Made by a program: the position numbers and the translations under genes
NCBI GenBank assembly: GCA_014338405.1
Contig: JTDE01022266.1
Coordinates: 16,776 to 80,775, forward strand
Length of the DNA: 64,000 bases
Origin: Paragonimus skrjabini miyazakii
Lineage: Eukaryota > Platyhelminthes > Trematoda > Plagiorchiida > Troglotrematidae
Direction: 5' to 3'
Notes under the pieces: generated by a model
Database searches by the model: none
The model's input: the letters and a program-made list of their open reading frames with translations, nothing else
What the model was told of the DNA's origin: nothing
Shown: piece after piece, positions 10,801 through 18,549 of the stretch
Layout of the letters: every line of letters starts with the position of its first letter
How positions within the stretch are numbered: position 1 is the first letter of the stretch

Positions 10801-13800
10801 GTTCACGGTATCTTTTGGCTAAATATACAGTCTGCTTCGGCTACTGGAGAGGCTCTGATAGTGCGTCTATCGCGGATGAATCTCGGTTATTTGGATCATC
10901 TTGTGTAAATCATAGTTTACCTCCTCTAAGTGCAAGGTGGACATCCGTAAGCAACTTTGTCGACTGTATTCCATTATGAGTGTCGTTCGAACTCTCTTGC
11001 TCTTTACATGCTTGCTAGATAACATTTTGGCCGGAGCATTTGCAGATCCCATGAATACCGAAACGGAACTTCCGTACGGTTGTTAGTTGACACAGTATGC
11101 TGACTATACTTTTTTTATTGATTCTTTTTCAAAAGCCATATAACCTTTGCTGATCTAGCTAGGCCTTATAACTGGTCTGTTTGTTATTCTTCTTGGAGGT
11201 GTGATTTATTTTACAATATTAGAGTGATCATTCTCTGGCTTTTGTTATTGCGGGTGAACTGCTTGAAAACTCTCGTCGTATCATATATATGTGTGTAGTG
11301 TTGCCATCAGCTTGTAATGTTGCTGACTAGGTGTTTACGAGAACGTGGGAAACACTCTTTCCCTTGTGGTGTTTTAGTAACGTTTGTTTGTGGCGTAAAA
11401 ATGTAGTTTACAAGGTTTGTGGCTCAGGTACGTAGCGTTTAGTGCTTAAGGTGCGTATACACTCTCGATGCTCTGCTGCTGTTCCCTCTGCCAGTTAAGC
11501 TGTATCCATTGCATTGACCAGTTGAGAAACGCGGCTGACCCTCGGCCCGCGTTTTAGAAATGTGTATGTCCACTATTGTTTATCGAAATAGTGAACATGC
11601 ACACTACGCAGCTTTGGCCACGTGTTCCGAGTGCCTACAGTATGTGGACTGAAACACTATGACTTCTTCCGGAAACCATGTTAGGAGTACGTCCTGCATC
11701 CTTTTTGTCAGCTTATTTTTATCATTTCTGAAGTTCAGTCGTTCAAAACGTTTGAACCTCAATCCGCGATGAGTGGCTCAGTCGATTTCTTGATGAAACA
11801 AAATGGTTTTATTTACTTTCTGTTAAGCAGCTGTTTTGAAAATGAATTTAAGCGTTGACCTGGGCTTCAACCACTTCCTATTGTTGTGACCGCAAAGGAC
11901 ACTTGGTCTGAGAATCCGTTTATTGCGCAAACGCCCGTATAGGTCATGTCAAAAATCAAACCACAAACGTGCACACTCATTTGCACGTTAGACATGCATT
12001 CACATACGTCGTTGTCATTCGCCCTGGTGGAACTTTTGCCGTAGCGCTTACCCACTGTTCCGATAGTCTCTTCTTGTCCGTCGTCTTCCTGATGTTCGGA
12101 GCTTGCCCTTTTGTTCCTGAATGTCGCCTGTGAGTAATACACTACTTGTGAGTAGTATGCTACTCACAACGAAACTGCCTGTCATACAACACTCCTCCCC
12201 TTCTGAGGTTCCTTGGTGCCTCTGCATCTGTTGGCGAATCCTCTCCGATCGACGCGGTGTTTCCTCCCGGATTATTGATTTTCTGGTTTGCCCCGCAGGC
12301 ATCTCGTGCCACGTCGCTAACTCACTGGCATGCACTCGTTTCGTCTCCCCGTCCCTCTTGCTCGTGTATACTGGGCCTCGTCTGGAGACTACCAAATACG
12401 GACCTTTTCATTTAGGTAGAAGTTTTCCTGATCCTGGGCCGCTGGCGCCCGTGTTCCGATGATCTCGATACTTCACCCGTTCTCCTAGGTGGAACATTCT
12501 AGTTTTGCCGAGCCGTTGCCTTGCGGATTGTTCTTTGTGTGTGCCTGCTATGTTTTCCGACTTTGTTTGGCTCTTTATCTTTCGGCAACCAATTATTTAG
12601 TGGGATCAATGCACTCTGGCCATATTCCGATGTCCTGATTCACCGGAAGTCGAGGAATTCTATCGTACATCAGTTGAAATGGGGATTTCTTCGTATTTGC
12701 CTGCACAGACGCCCGGTGGGCCAATAACACCAAAGGTAACGCAGACTCCCAATCACCTCCTTTGGCTGATAACCATTCTTTGATCGTTCGGTTGTTACGT
12801 TCAGTTAGGCCGTTCGTTTGCAGGTGATATGGTGTCGTTCGGATACGCTTGATACCTAGTTGTTGCATGCGTGTTCGAAATTCCTCGCTTTCAAAGCATG
12901 GTCCCTGATCTGTCAAGATCGCCTTTGGTACACCGTGGTTTGCTACAATGTGCTTCATCACCATGTCTCCCACCGTAGATGCTTTTTGATCCGGAACGCC
13001 AGTCGCTTCGATCTAACGGGTAAAGTGTTCCGTCATGACCAGAACGTACTGGTTACCGCAGGCGCTCAGTGGAAATGGGCCCATAAGATCCATCGACCAG
13101 AGTTCACCGATTTCGGAGACTGGTATTGGGTGTAAGGGCTGTTGAGCTCTCCGATTGTCGCCTTCCAGTAACTGACACTGTTGGCATGCAAGCACGAAAG
13201 CTGTCACATACTCTTTCATCTTCGGCCAATATGCTCTTTGTTGCAGCAGATCGTATGTCCTAGTGCATCCGGTGTGTGCCATTTCATGACAGTCTGCTAC
13301 CAGTTTCTTCCTCAGTTGTCTNNNNNNNNNNNNNNNNNNNNNNNNNNNNNNNNNNNNNNNNNNNNNNNNNNNNNNNNNNNNNNNNNNNNNNNNNNNNNNN
13401 NNNNNNNNNNNNNNNNNNNNNTCGGTTCTACGTTTTGCTTTCCTGCACGAGCAATCAACGAAATAGCCGCCCCTGTATCGACCAAACACTGTTCTATCTT
13501 TCCGTCAACTTCAACCCTTGTATGTACGGCCCCTTTCTCAATCGTTCCCATTACTAGTTGCCCCGCTCAATAAAAAAAAACAATCATGAAACACTTTATT
13601 TTTAGACCTCTTAAACCGCTGGATTGGGCAATTCTTCTTCCAGTGTCCTTTTTTCCACAGATGAAGCAGCTTCCTAGTCGATCGTTTTGTCGTGATGCTG
13701 TTCTCAAGGCAGCTACATCCGCTGCGAGCTGCTCCATTGCCTTCTTGTTCGTATTGCCGTTTGCATCCACTGAGACCACGGACATGACTGCCAACTCCCG

Positions 13801-16800
13801 CGTCGCCTTTGCGAACTCATCAAGCTTCATCGGCCGGGCGACATGGGCAATACGGACTTGGTCGCGAACGGCCGTCGGGAGACCTTCAGTGAACTGCTCC
13901 GTTAACAACTGCTGTCGTGGTTCTTGTTCCAATCTTGGCAGAGCTCTGTCCAGCAAACCTTGCAGAGTGGCGGCAAACACGGATGGATCCGCTCCTTGTC
14001 CAAGCCTGGCCGCCTTGAACCACCGCATGGCCTCCTGGCTGTCGGCCGGGCTGTCAAACGCAGCCACCAGCGCCTCCTTCGCAGCGGCCCACTCCATCTT
14101 CGCAGGGTCTCTTCGCGCTGCGTCCAGCGCCGCCTTCGCCTTGCCCTTCACCAGCGTCCGCAGGGCAGCCAGCTTCCCACGGTCGATCTTGACTCCGACC
14201 AAATCGGCCACGTCCTCGAAGTCCTCCAGGAACGCCCGAACGTCTCCATCTTCGAACGGCTGCGGTCAGGGTATCTTCATCCTCACGTTCGTCACGGCAC
14301 CAGTTGTTGTGACTGCGAAGGACGCTTGGCCTGAGAATTCGTTTATTGCGCAAACGCCTGTATAGGCCATGTCAAAAATCAAACCACAAACGGGTACACT
14401 CATTTGCACGTTAGACATTCATTTACATACGTCATTGTCATTTGCCTTGGTGGAACTTTTGCCATAGCGCGTACCCACTATTCCGGTAGTCTCTTCTTGT
14501 CCGTCGTCTTCCTGATGTTCGCAGCTTGCCCTTTTGTTCCTGATTGTCGCTTGTGAGTAATACGCTACTTGTGAGTAGTATACTACTCACAACGAAACTG
14601 CCTGTCATACAACACCGTCGCCCTTTTTTCTTGTCAAGATCTCTGGAAAATTAAAAGACACACGCAGTACTTGATCATGAAAAAAACACACTATGTCACA
14701 GTATGTCACGAAACCATGATTAGGGGTAATCGAGCGTTACCTTCGCAGCTTAGACCACCCAACATGCAACGAAGAAGATATCCTCCCAACGAGGTATATT
14801 TTCTACTCAGCTCGACGCGAAATAGTGGTGGACAAACTCGATTTCAGGCGTGTATCATTCAATGGTTCAATCAGGTGCCCACATCGAAACAAAAAGTCAA
14901 ACAGTGGCATGGATAAGAATAATATTGGGGAATGGACTGTTTCGCAACACATTGCATCGTCGTACTCATTTAGTAATAATGCGCATTGTTCCCTCTAGTC
15001 TATCTGCACGTTGAATTTTTCAGGTGACACGTAACATCAACTACAGACTTCCCGACTCTTGTAGAGATTTTCCGGATCCAATTTCTCTGACGACAGTCAG
15101 TTTGCTACTTTGTGTCAGCGTAAACGAAATGAATGCACGGTGCAGTTTCTATGCAGACAGACATTGTGTAATGTCAGTGTATCATCCCTTTTACTCAATT
15201 GATTCACGCCGTGACCATCGGCAAAACAGCGCTGATTACTTCTGTTCTACGAATGGATGATGCCCAGGTGTCATCTAAAACCAGCCGACGTTAGCCCATG
15301 GCGTCATCCTGTAGATAACCTAGCAGCTTGCGGTTTCCGTACAATTTTTTGTGTGACTAGTTGTTATGCATTTTTTGGCATAATTCATTTCACAGCTGGT
15401 TAGGTTAAATTATGTCCACATATTTCTACTAACATTTGTTTGTGTTCGGAAAAAACGACTGTTGCTGAACAGACATTTTCAAAATATGACGTGGTTGTAT
15501 TTTTTGTCACTTGACCTTTGATTCATCTTGTTCCTTCCTATTTGATATTACAGGTTTGTGACTAAGAAGGCTGCATATATACCTGAAAAGTTTTTCATTT
15601 ACGGTATCCAGTTTACTTGTTCATGGACCTCGATTATCTGTTACAGCAATAGTCTTCTTCATGGTTCGGCTATCCTTAAGTTTTAGGTGCTAAATGTCTG
15701 ATTGGTTAAAAGTTATGAATACTTCGCAAACCAGTTTTGATTAACATCGTGGTTTCTTACAAATTCTCGGACGCTGTACTTGCTTGCTCTGTGATGGAGC
15801 CATCAAAACGATTTGTTTTCGGTTCATATTCTTTTATCCAAGCCTGAGTATCCTTTGTTAACAACTTCGGTTAATTGTACTTTTCTGTAAACGATACATC
15901 AGTGAACGTCTTGATTTGCTGCAATGATTGTCTATCTCTAACGTTTTCGAGCATCTAGGTGCCTGAGCATCGTTTGAGCTGGGCTGCTAACATGACATTA
16001 CATCAAAACTGCGTCGGTGGAATACCATTGTACTGAACTTCCCTGACCACTGAACTGTATCTTTAAAGCGGTCACTTTATTGAAATAACTTTAGACAAGA
16101 GACATTCCTGGGCGTACGTATTGTTTCCGGTGCATCCCATCTGCCTACGCTTCCTGGACTTCGCATTTGTCTGGTGCTACACCTTCTGTAGTTGTCAGTT
16201 TGCATGACCGCGGTGTTTTGTTTATTGACGAGAAAAGTTTACTCTCGACTTTTACATCCCGAACGATTTTTGTAGAACTCATCATTTGCTAAATAAATGT
16301 TTCAGAAAATAACAAGACTAACGTGGTTCGTTTTAGACTACCCTATTTTTGACACGTCCATTTGAGCCAAATCTTACTCTGGCCGTTCTCTTCCATCTCC
16401 GTTTTAGATGAATTGCTCAAGTCCAGAGCATTGAGCCGAACGACCACAAACTGGGACACATTGAATATTCAGCCCGATAAGCAACTGCCTTTATTGATCC
16501 GTACCATCCTATCTAGCGCGAATGTGAGCTATTGCTTCTCCAAGTCGCATCGGGAGCTGTCCAACCTGCTTGTGTGTCGTACACATAGCGCCCCGGTGAA
16601 TTCTGTCGAGCCGGATCAGCTTATTTCATTGTATTTCGCAGCTGAGACGATTGCTGATCGCCATCCGTGTCTGATCGAACTCTGTGTGAAACAGGAAATG
16701 ACGAATAACGTGCAACTTACAAAAAGTGCTATTCAGTGGACGCAGTCAGCCCACAAAATCCACGTTACGGTTCTTTGTCCTTGTGCTCGATTCCGGTCCG

Positions 16801-16856
16801 CTTTTATCGACTCACTAAGTGCGGTGTTGTGTGAACCGCATCCGGATTTACTGTGA
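1489..16856 (+). CDS. AP3B: AP-3 complex subunit beta, C-terminal part (seven exons)
   Basis: AP-3 beta is the large beta-adaptin chain of the AP-3 coat, which sorts cargo from endosomes to lysosome-related organelles. The exons are 1489-1817, 1894-2211, 2554-2698, 4034-4311, 4879-5125, 9673-9873 and 16408-16856. All introns are GT-AG, and phases join exactly (0, 0, 1, 0, 1, 1), giving 654 codons and a TGA stop. Family signs are the post-trunk block GTLSHLLN with GYQDLPEWP, a hinge rich in acidic and serine residues, the appendage block FGLDFAGFTD followed by WWSISITPPAGELI, and the C-terminal YFAAETIADRH matching the FAAKTV strand of vertebrate beta-3. The beta-trunk exons must lie left of the window. 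Introns 5 (4.5 kb) and 6 (6.5 kb) are swollen by retroelements. The identity rests on remembered family motifs. Confidence 0.85.
1894..2211 (+). CDS. AP3B: AP-3 beta exon 2 of window: hinge
   Basis: The acceptor is TACATCAACAG and the donor is CCGCAA before GTGAGC; both ends are phase 0 (106 codons). The protein is low-complexity hinge, with many Ser, Thr, Gln and an acidic run DTEGEEDEEFDYD. Intron 1 before it is only 76 nt. An alternative acceptor three bases later (after AAG) would drop one codon. Confidence 0.85.
2554..2698 (+). CDS. AP3B: AP-3 beta exon 3 of window: hinge
   Basis: The acceptor TTTTTATCCTTCGAG precedes phase-0 VFEEPKDTHMVC. The donor CTTCCGAAG before GTGAGT leaves one base, which joins CT at 4034 to make Ala. 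It is Ser/Thr-rich hinge with no domain. Confidence comes from the phase fit on both sides. Confidence 0.75.
3392..3509 (+). repeat. 39-bp near-perfect inverted repeat (hairpin) in an intron
   Basis: The left arm (3392-3430) and right arm (3471-3509) are reverse complements over 39 bases with two differences: one would be a U-G wobble and one an A-C mismatch in RNA. The loop is 40 bases (3431-3470). The arms start CCAGCAAATTTATCAAAATT and end GAATTTGCTGG. It sits in AP-3 beta intron 3 on the sense strand. It could be a foldback or MITE remnant, or a transcribed hairpin. Confidence 0.85.
4034..4311 (+). CDS. AP3B: AP-3 beta exon 4 of window: hinge
   Basis: The acceptor TGTGTACAG is followed by two codon-completing bases, then DASDENSGTSSATLPVLH. 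The donor GATTTGACG before GTATGC is phase 0. It encodes the last unstructured hinge stretch (Ser/Pro/Ala-rich) before the appendage domain. Confidence 0.8.
4879..5125 (+). CDS. AP3B: AP-3 beta exon 5 of window: start of appendage
   Basis: The acceptor is TTTTCGGTTTTCAG, phase 0, and the donor CCAGTTG before GTGCGT leaves one base. It encodes YQFSRIELAHNPNLVVIRVR and ICLDLTGTALGRLL. This corresponds to the beta-sandwich strands of the AP-3 beta C-terminal domain. The join to 9673 gives EPFCPVERLPPNSEHECM, as expected for the family. Confidence 0.85.
5126..6174 (+). other. Start of AP-3 beta intron 5, no gene seen
   Basis: This is intronic DNA between the exon at 4879 and the first LINE in the intron. 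I see no exon or clear repeat. A short TGTCGGGATCGAATTG near 5530 resembles a pol III B box, but no tRNA fold was found around it. Confidence 0.5.
6175..7620 (+). mobile_element. LINE family 1, copy A: 5' leader and endonuclease fused to 3' tail
   Basis: The leader runs from about 6200 and matches the - strand leader at 31240-31713. The endonuclease coding part follows (6829-7530). The copy then jumps directly into the family's 3' terminal sequence, AGTTAAGCATCAGTGTGAAC, at about 7571, ending in a TGATGATGATGATTATGA tail. All of the reverse transcriptase is missing. Bases 6175-6199 before the leader resemble gypsy integrase sequence flanking copy C. The element lies inside AP-3 beta intron 5 in sense orientation. 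Confidence 0.8.
6829..7530 (+). pseudogene. LINE family 1 endonuclease (APE type), broken
   Basis: The apurinic-like endonuclease would nick target DNA for retrotransposition. Visible blocks are FNVRTLKQTGQQAAFARTL, IDVCCISETRIQD with the metal-binding Glu, GDVNAQVGRLVEAESRLGG with the Asp/Asn pair, and SFRHRSRHCYT. Stops and frameshifts occur near 6988, 7240-7270 and 7475. Reading stops at the deletion junction, before the final SDH motif. Confidence 0.8.
7925..9495 (+). mobile_element. LINE family 1, copy B: 5'-truncated reverse transcriptase copy
   Basis: The copy starts abruptly in the reverse transcriptase at CENHRGISLISVIT after an AT-rich stretch, and ends with the same 3' tail as copy A (AGTTAAGCATCATGGAGAAC, 9449). 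The RT region shows SPLYPHTSAEVRVYGQL, CPLSPFSPNFVVDEIM and DLDYADNIVLV (about 8430). The C-terminal block has LRWLGHVLRMPANHLPRRSL and LPGWSPRDSQGRWLETLGEM, ending in a stop at about 9272. Several frameshifts and stops break it. The second catalytic Asp of the palm motif is Asn. Confidence 0.85.
9673..9873 (+). CDS. AP3B: AP-3 beta exon 6 of window: appendage core
   Basis: The acceptor TTGACTGCTTTCAG is followed by two bases completing Glu. The exon encodes ERLPPNSEHECMFGLDFAGF, then VYRLGSSDNQFWWSISITPP and AGELI. This is the most diagnostic AP-3 beta block here. The donor CAACGAG before GTAAAC leaves one base, which joins AT at 16408 to give Asp. Reading through this donor stays open to 10043, but that would break the phase with the last exon, so the donor at 9873 is preferred. 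Confidence 0.85.
9874..11881 (+). other. AP-3 beta intron 6, first part, no gene seen
   Basis: Two kilobases of intron with no supportable exon or recognised element lie between the exon donor at 9873 and the gypsy LTR at 11882. A - strand open frame at 10160-10522 has no recognisable domain. Confidence 0.5.
11882..12191 (-). repeat. 3' LTR of gypsy element 1
   Basis: This 310-bp copy aligns along its whole length with 14305-14614. In element orientation both begin TGTTGTATGACAGGCAG and end GTCACAACA, the usual TG...CA termini. It contains a 24-base palindromic block at 12146-12169 (one internal change from the perfect palindrome of the other LTR). The two LTRs differ at a fair number of positions, so the insertion is not recent. 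Confidence 0.9.
12192..12204 (-). promoter_or_regulatory. Polypurine tract of gypsy element 1
   Basis: On the minus strand AGAAGGGGAGGAG lies directly against the TG start of the 3' LTR. Its position and all-purine content are those of a plus-strand priming site of an LTR retrotransposon. Confidence 0.8.
12205..13321 (-). pseudogene. Gypsy element 1 integrase, one stop and several frame breaks
   Basis: Integrase joins the element's DNA to the genome. From 13321 downward it shows the zinc-binding HHCC part (ADCHEMAHTGCTRTYDLLQQ, then CQQCQLLEG), the first catalytic Asp in SMDLMGPFPLS, the second in ILTDQGPCFESEEF and the Glu in NGLTERNNRTIKEW. A TAG stop at about 13015 replaces a residue between EHFTR and IEATGV. 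After about 12593 the C-terminal domain continues with frameshifts to VHASELATW. The N-terminus is cut by the N gap. Confidence 0.85.
13322..13421. other. 100-N assembly gap
   Basis: Exactly 100 N bases are present, the usual placeholder for a gap of unknown size. Gypsy protease sequence lies on one side and integrase on the other, so roughly 2 kb of RT and RNase H could be missing here. Confidence 0.95.
13422..13551 (-). pseudogene. Gypsy element 1 aspartic protease, partial
   Basis: The retropepsin core CLVDTGAAISLIARAG is visible, with the catalytic DTG at 13471-13479. The protease matures the polyprotein. The start is around 13551, and the C-terminal half with the ADLL-like motif is lost in the gap at 13421. 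Confidence 0.8.
13567..14280 (-). pseudogene. Gypsy element 1 Gag, one stop and one frame break
   Basis: The likely start ATG is at 14280, a few bases after the PBS, but a TGA at 14266-14268 follows four codons later. The frame then runs open to about 13570. It contains the capsid-type helical stretch (ALRTLVKGKAKAALDAARRD, FAATLQGLLDRALPRLEQEP, RQQLLTEQFTEGLP). It ends at a nucleocapsid knuckle starting CFICGKK near 13660. The knuckle leaves frame at a run of six A. The second half of its CCHC spacing lies in the -1 frame. Confidence 0.85.
14288..14304 (-). promoter_or_regulatory. Primer-binding site of gypsy element 1
   Basis: Immediately inside the 5' LTR, on the minus strand, is TGGTGCCGTGACGAACG, one base after the CA end of the LTR. 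Its place and TGG start fit a tRNA primer-binding site. The priming tRNA was not identified. Confidence 0.7.
14305..14614 (-). repeat. 5' LTR of gypsy element 1
   Basis: This is the partner of 11882-12191, also 310 bp. It carries a perfect 24-base palindrome, TTGTGAGTAGTATACTACTC plus ACAA, at 14569-14592, near the U3 end, next to a second partial copy of TACTCACAAG. Confidence 0.9.
14615..16407 (+). other. AP-3 beta intron 6, last part, no certain gene
   Basis: No exon is required by the AP-3 beta phases. One exon-like stretch (15024-15119) follows a good acceptor (TTGAATTTTTCAG) and is open, but its phases do not fit the chain and it was left out. Confidence 0.5.
16408..16856 (+). CDS. AP3B: AP-3 beta last exon
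   Basis: The acceptor CTTCCATCTCCGTTTTAG precedes AT, which completes Asp, then ELLKSRALSRTTTNWDTLN. The block NSVEPDQLISLYFAAETIAD aligns with the FAAKTV strand at the C-terminus of vertebrate AP-3 beta. The reading ends in DLL and a TGA stop. Compared with vertebrate proteins there is an extension of about 30 residues after the last conserved strand. Confidence 0.85.
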
Positions 16857-17114
16857 TTCTGTAAACCTTTATACTTTCCTTTGTTTCTCCTGTATTGAGT
16901 ATGCATTCCCATGGTCTCCCGTCCGTTGTTTCTTTGTTCGTTTCTTCGTTGAAACATTATCCTCATCATTGTTTTTTCTCCTGTGACCTTACGTTTCTGT
17001 CACAGTTAATTTCTAGTCACACACTGTGTTTGTGTTGTTTTGGTTTCACTGTTTTTTCTTACTGATCAGTGGATATGGTGTCTGTCAAATACGTTCCGTT
17101 CGTAACACTGACGC

Positions 17115-17120
17115 AATAAA
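17115..17120 (+). terminator. Poly(A) signal of AP-3 beta
   Basis: AATAAA occurs 259 bases after the stop codon on the + strand, followed by GTGTTTTGTTTTCC, a GT/T-rich stretch typical of a cleavage-site downstream element. It is the first canonical signal after the gene. Confidence 0.6.
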
Positions 17121-17852
17121 GTGTTTTGTTTTCCACAGAAGCGATTGTTACGCGAGCAATCGCTTACTGTTCGCAAAATAACCGGAAATCGGTACTCACA
17201 ATGCTTTTTTTTCACTTCGAAGTCTTGATCGCAGTACTTCACCTGTGCTGATATGATTTCATCATGTTTCTTGCAATGTTCAGACATACTATCCTAACAG
17301 TTAGACCATCCATCGCTGGTGACGTCTCTGATTACTTAGGTGAATCATGTACTTTTTATGATTATAGTGACAAGTCTGAAACGCCGTTTAGATGACTCGT
17401 CATTTGTTTACACTACACTGAACAACAAACGGAAACTCAGGTTATCGCAGACAAAATTATACAGGTTTACGCGAAAACGTTCACGTGTTCTTGTCAAACG
17501 TGCATCGAACATACGTACTCTATCCATTCTGCTAGCCTGTCAATAGTAAACTATTAGGTTTTGATGAATAGCGGTCCAACTGCTTGTTGCGCTGCTGTAT
17601 TCCAGGCACATTCGGTTGTCATCGTTACTGAAGATAGGGTAATAGTTTGGTCCTGTTGAGTTCATTTTGACGGCATATCTGTGCCCTCGAACATAGTTGT
17701 TTAACGTCTTTCTGCTAAAGAGATCACATTGAAGAGTACGAGGATTGCCAAAATCGATGTGAACATTATTCAACTCCTCACTAGAGGGTTTCAGTTCTAC
17801 ACAGAACCTGTACGCATGGAAGCAACCACGATCAACTTAAGTAACCTGGAGC

Positions 17853-18549
17853 CTACTCGTGACTCATATGACCTAACAAAAGTAGATAATCTCTCGTTGG
17901 TACTGACCATTTTTCACCGGGTTGATACTCATCTTTTGCATCTTGTATCCATTGAAAGAACGTTCCAATGGCGAAAAACAGTGTAACAACGAAATTCGCT
18001 TTCAAATGCTTGTCTTATATCGTAAGGTTACAAAATAACCGAGGACGCGATCGAGTTTCGGCTGATGCAATCGTTGGCCGACCTAACTTATCGAACTGCC
18101 TTCTAAGTCAGTTAGCGGTGGACCTCTAGCGTTTCATTTGTTTATTCTGCTTACGTATTTCCGTTCACACTTCCTCCTAACAATCGTCACGTGGACGTAC
18201 CACACGTCGCTCTGAGCGTGCACTTGTTTTTTCCGTGTTAGTTCCTTTTAGTGTCCAACCTGAGTATATTTTATACATTTTTTCGTTTGTACCCGTAGTT
18301 TGCTGATATAAACCACCGAATCGGAATTACAACTTCGGAATACGTTCTTATTAATTCACCCCCATACTTACCTGTGCAAAATTTTGCAGCGTTAACTACA
18401 CCAAAGCTTCGAGTACTACGCCAACAGTTAGTGTTTTCCAGATTGGATAAAAGAAGCTCTGATCGGTAAATCAATCTAAGCAATACATCTAGTGTATCAG
18501 ATGTCATGACTAAATCCCAGTCGGAAATCACACGGAGTTTCATCTGCAT
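17853..18549 (-). CDS. Possible small single-pass membrane protein, two exons
   Basis: Exon 1 is 18549-18372 and ends TTTTGCACAG before GTAAGTATGG. Exon 2 is 18013-17853 after CGATATAAG and ends in TAG. One base from exon 1 and two from exon 2 form Asp, so the phase fits, giving about 111 residues. Exon 1 starts at ATG after an in-frame TAG and encodes MQMKLRVISDWDLVMTSDTL and SFGVVNAAKF. Exon 2 encodes a hydrophobic stretch, FVVTLFFAIGTFF, then a charged tail, QDAKDEYQPGEKWSVPTRDY. I do not recognise the family; the layout resembles small mitochondrial inner-membrane proteins. Alternatively, exon 1 could start at an acceptor (CATCAATGCAG, 18544) in phase 0 and be a 3' exon of the protease gene upstream. 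It is convergent with AP-3 beta. Confidence 0.4.

Larger units (their letters stand above)
11882..14614 (-). mobile_element. Ty3/gypsy LTR retrotransposon 1, internally incomplete
   Basis: Two 310-bp direct repeats frame the element. Inside the 5' LTR is a primer-binding-like TGGTGCCGTGACGAACG, and next to the 3' LTR is a polypurine tract. Order in minus orientation is LTR, PBS, gag, protease, 100-N gap, integrase, polypurine tract, LTR, as in Ty3/gypsy. RT and RNase H are absent from the sequence shown and may be hidden in the gap. No convincing target duplication is seen (CTAT at the left, CCGT at the right). It lies antisense in AP-3 beta intron 6. Confidence 0.9.

Noticed and set aside
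13586..14365. 259-codon open frame on the plus strand
   Set aside because: It is the antisense shadow of the gypsy gag gene, which carries recognisable capsid and zinc-knuckle features.
15024..15119. Exon-like stretch with LPDSCRD after a good acceptor
   Set aside because: It resembles a vertebrate AP-3 beta block in six residues, but its donor phase does not fit and the last exon already covers the region.
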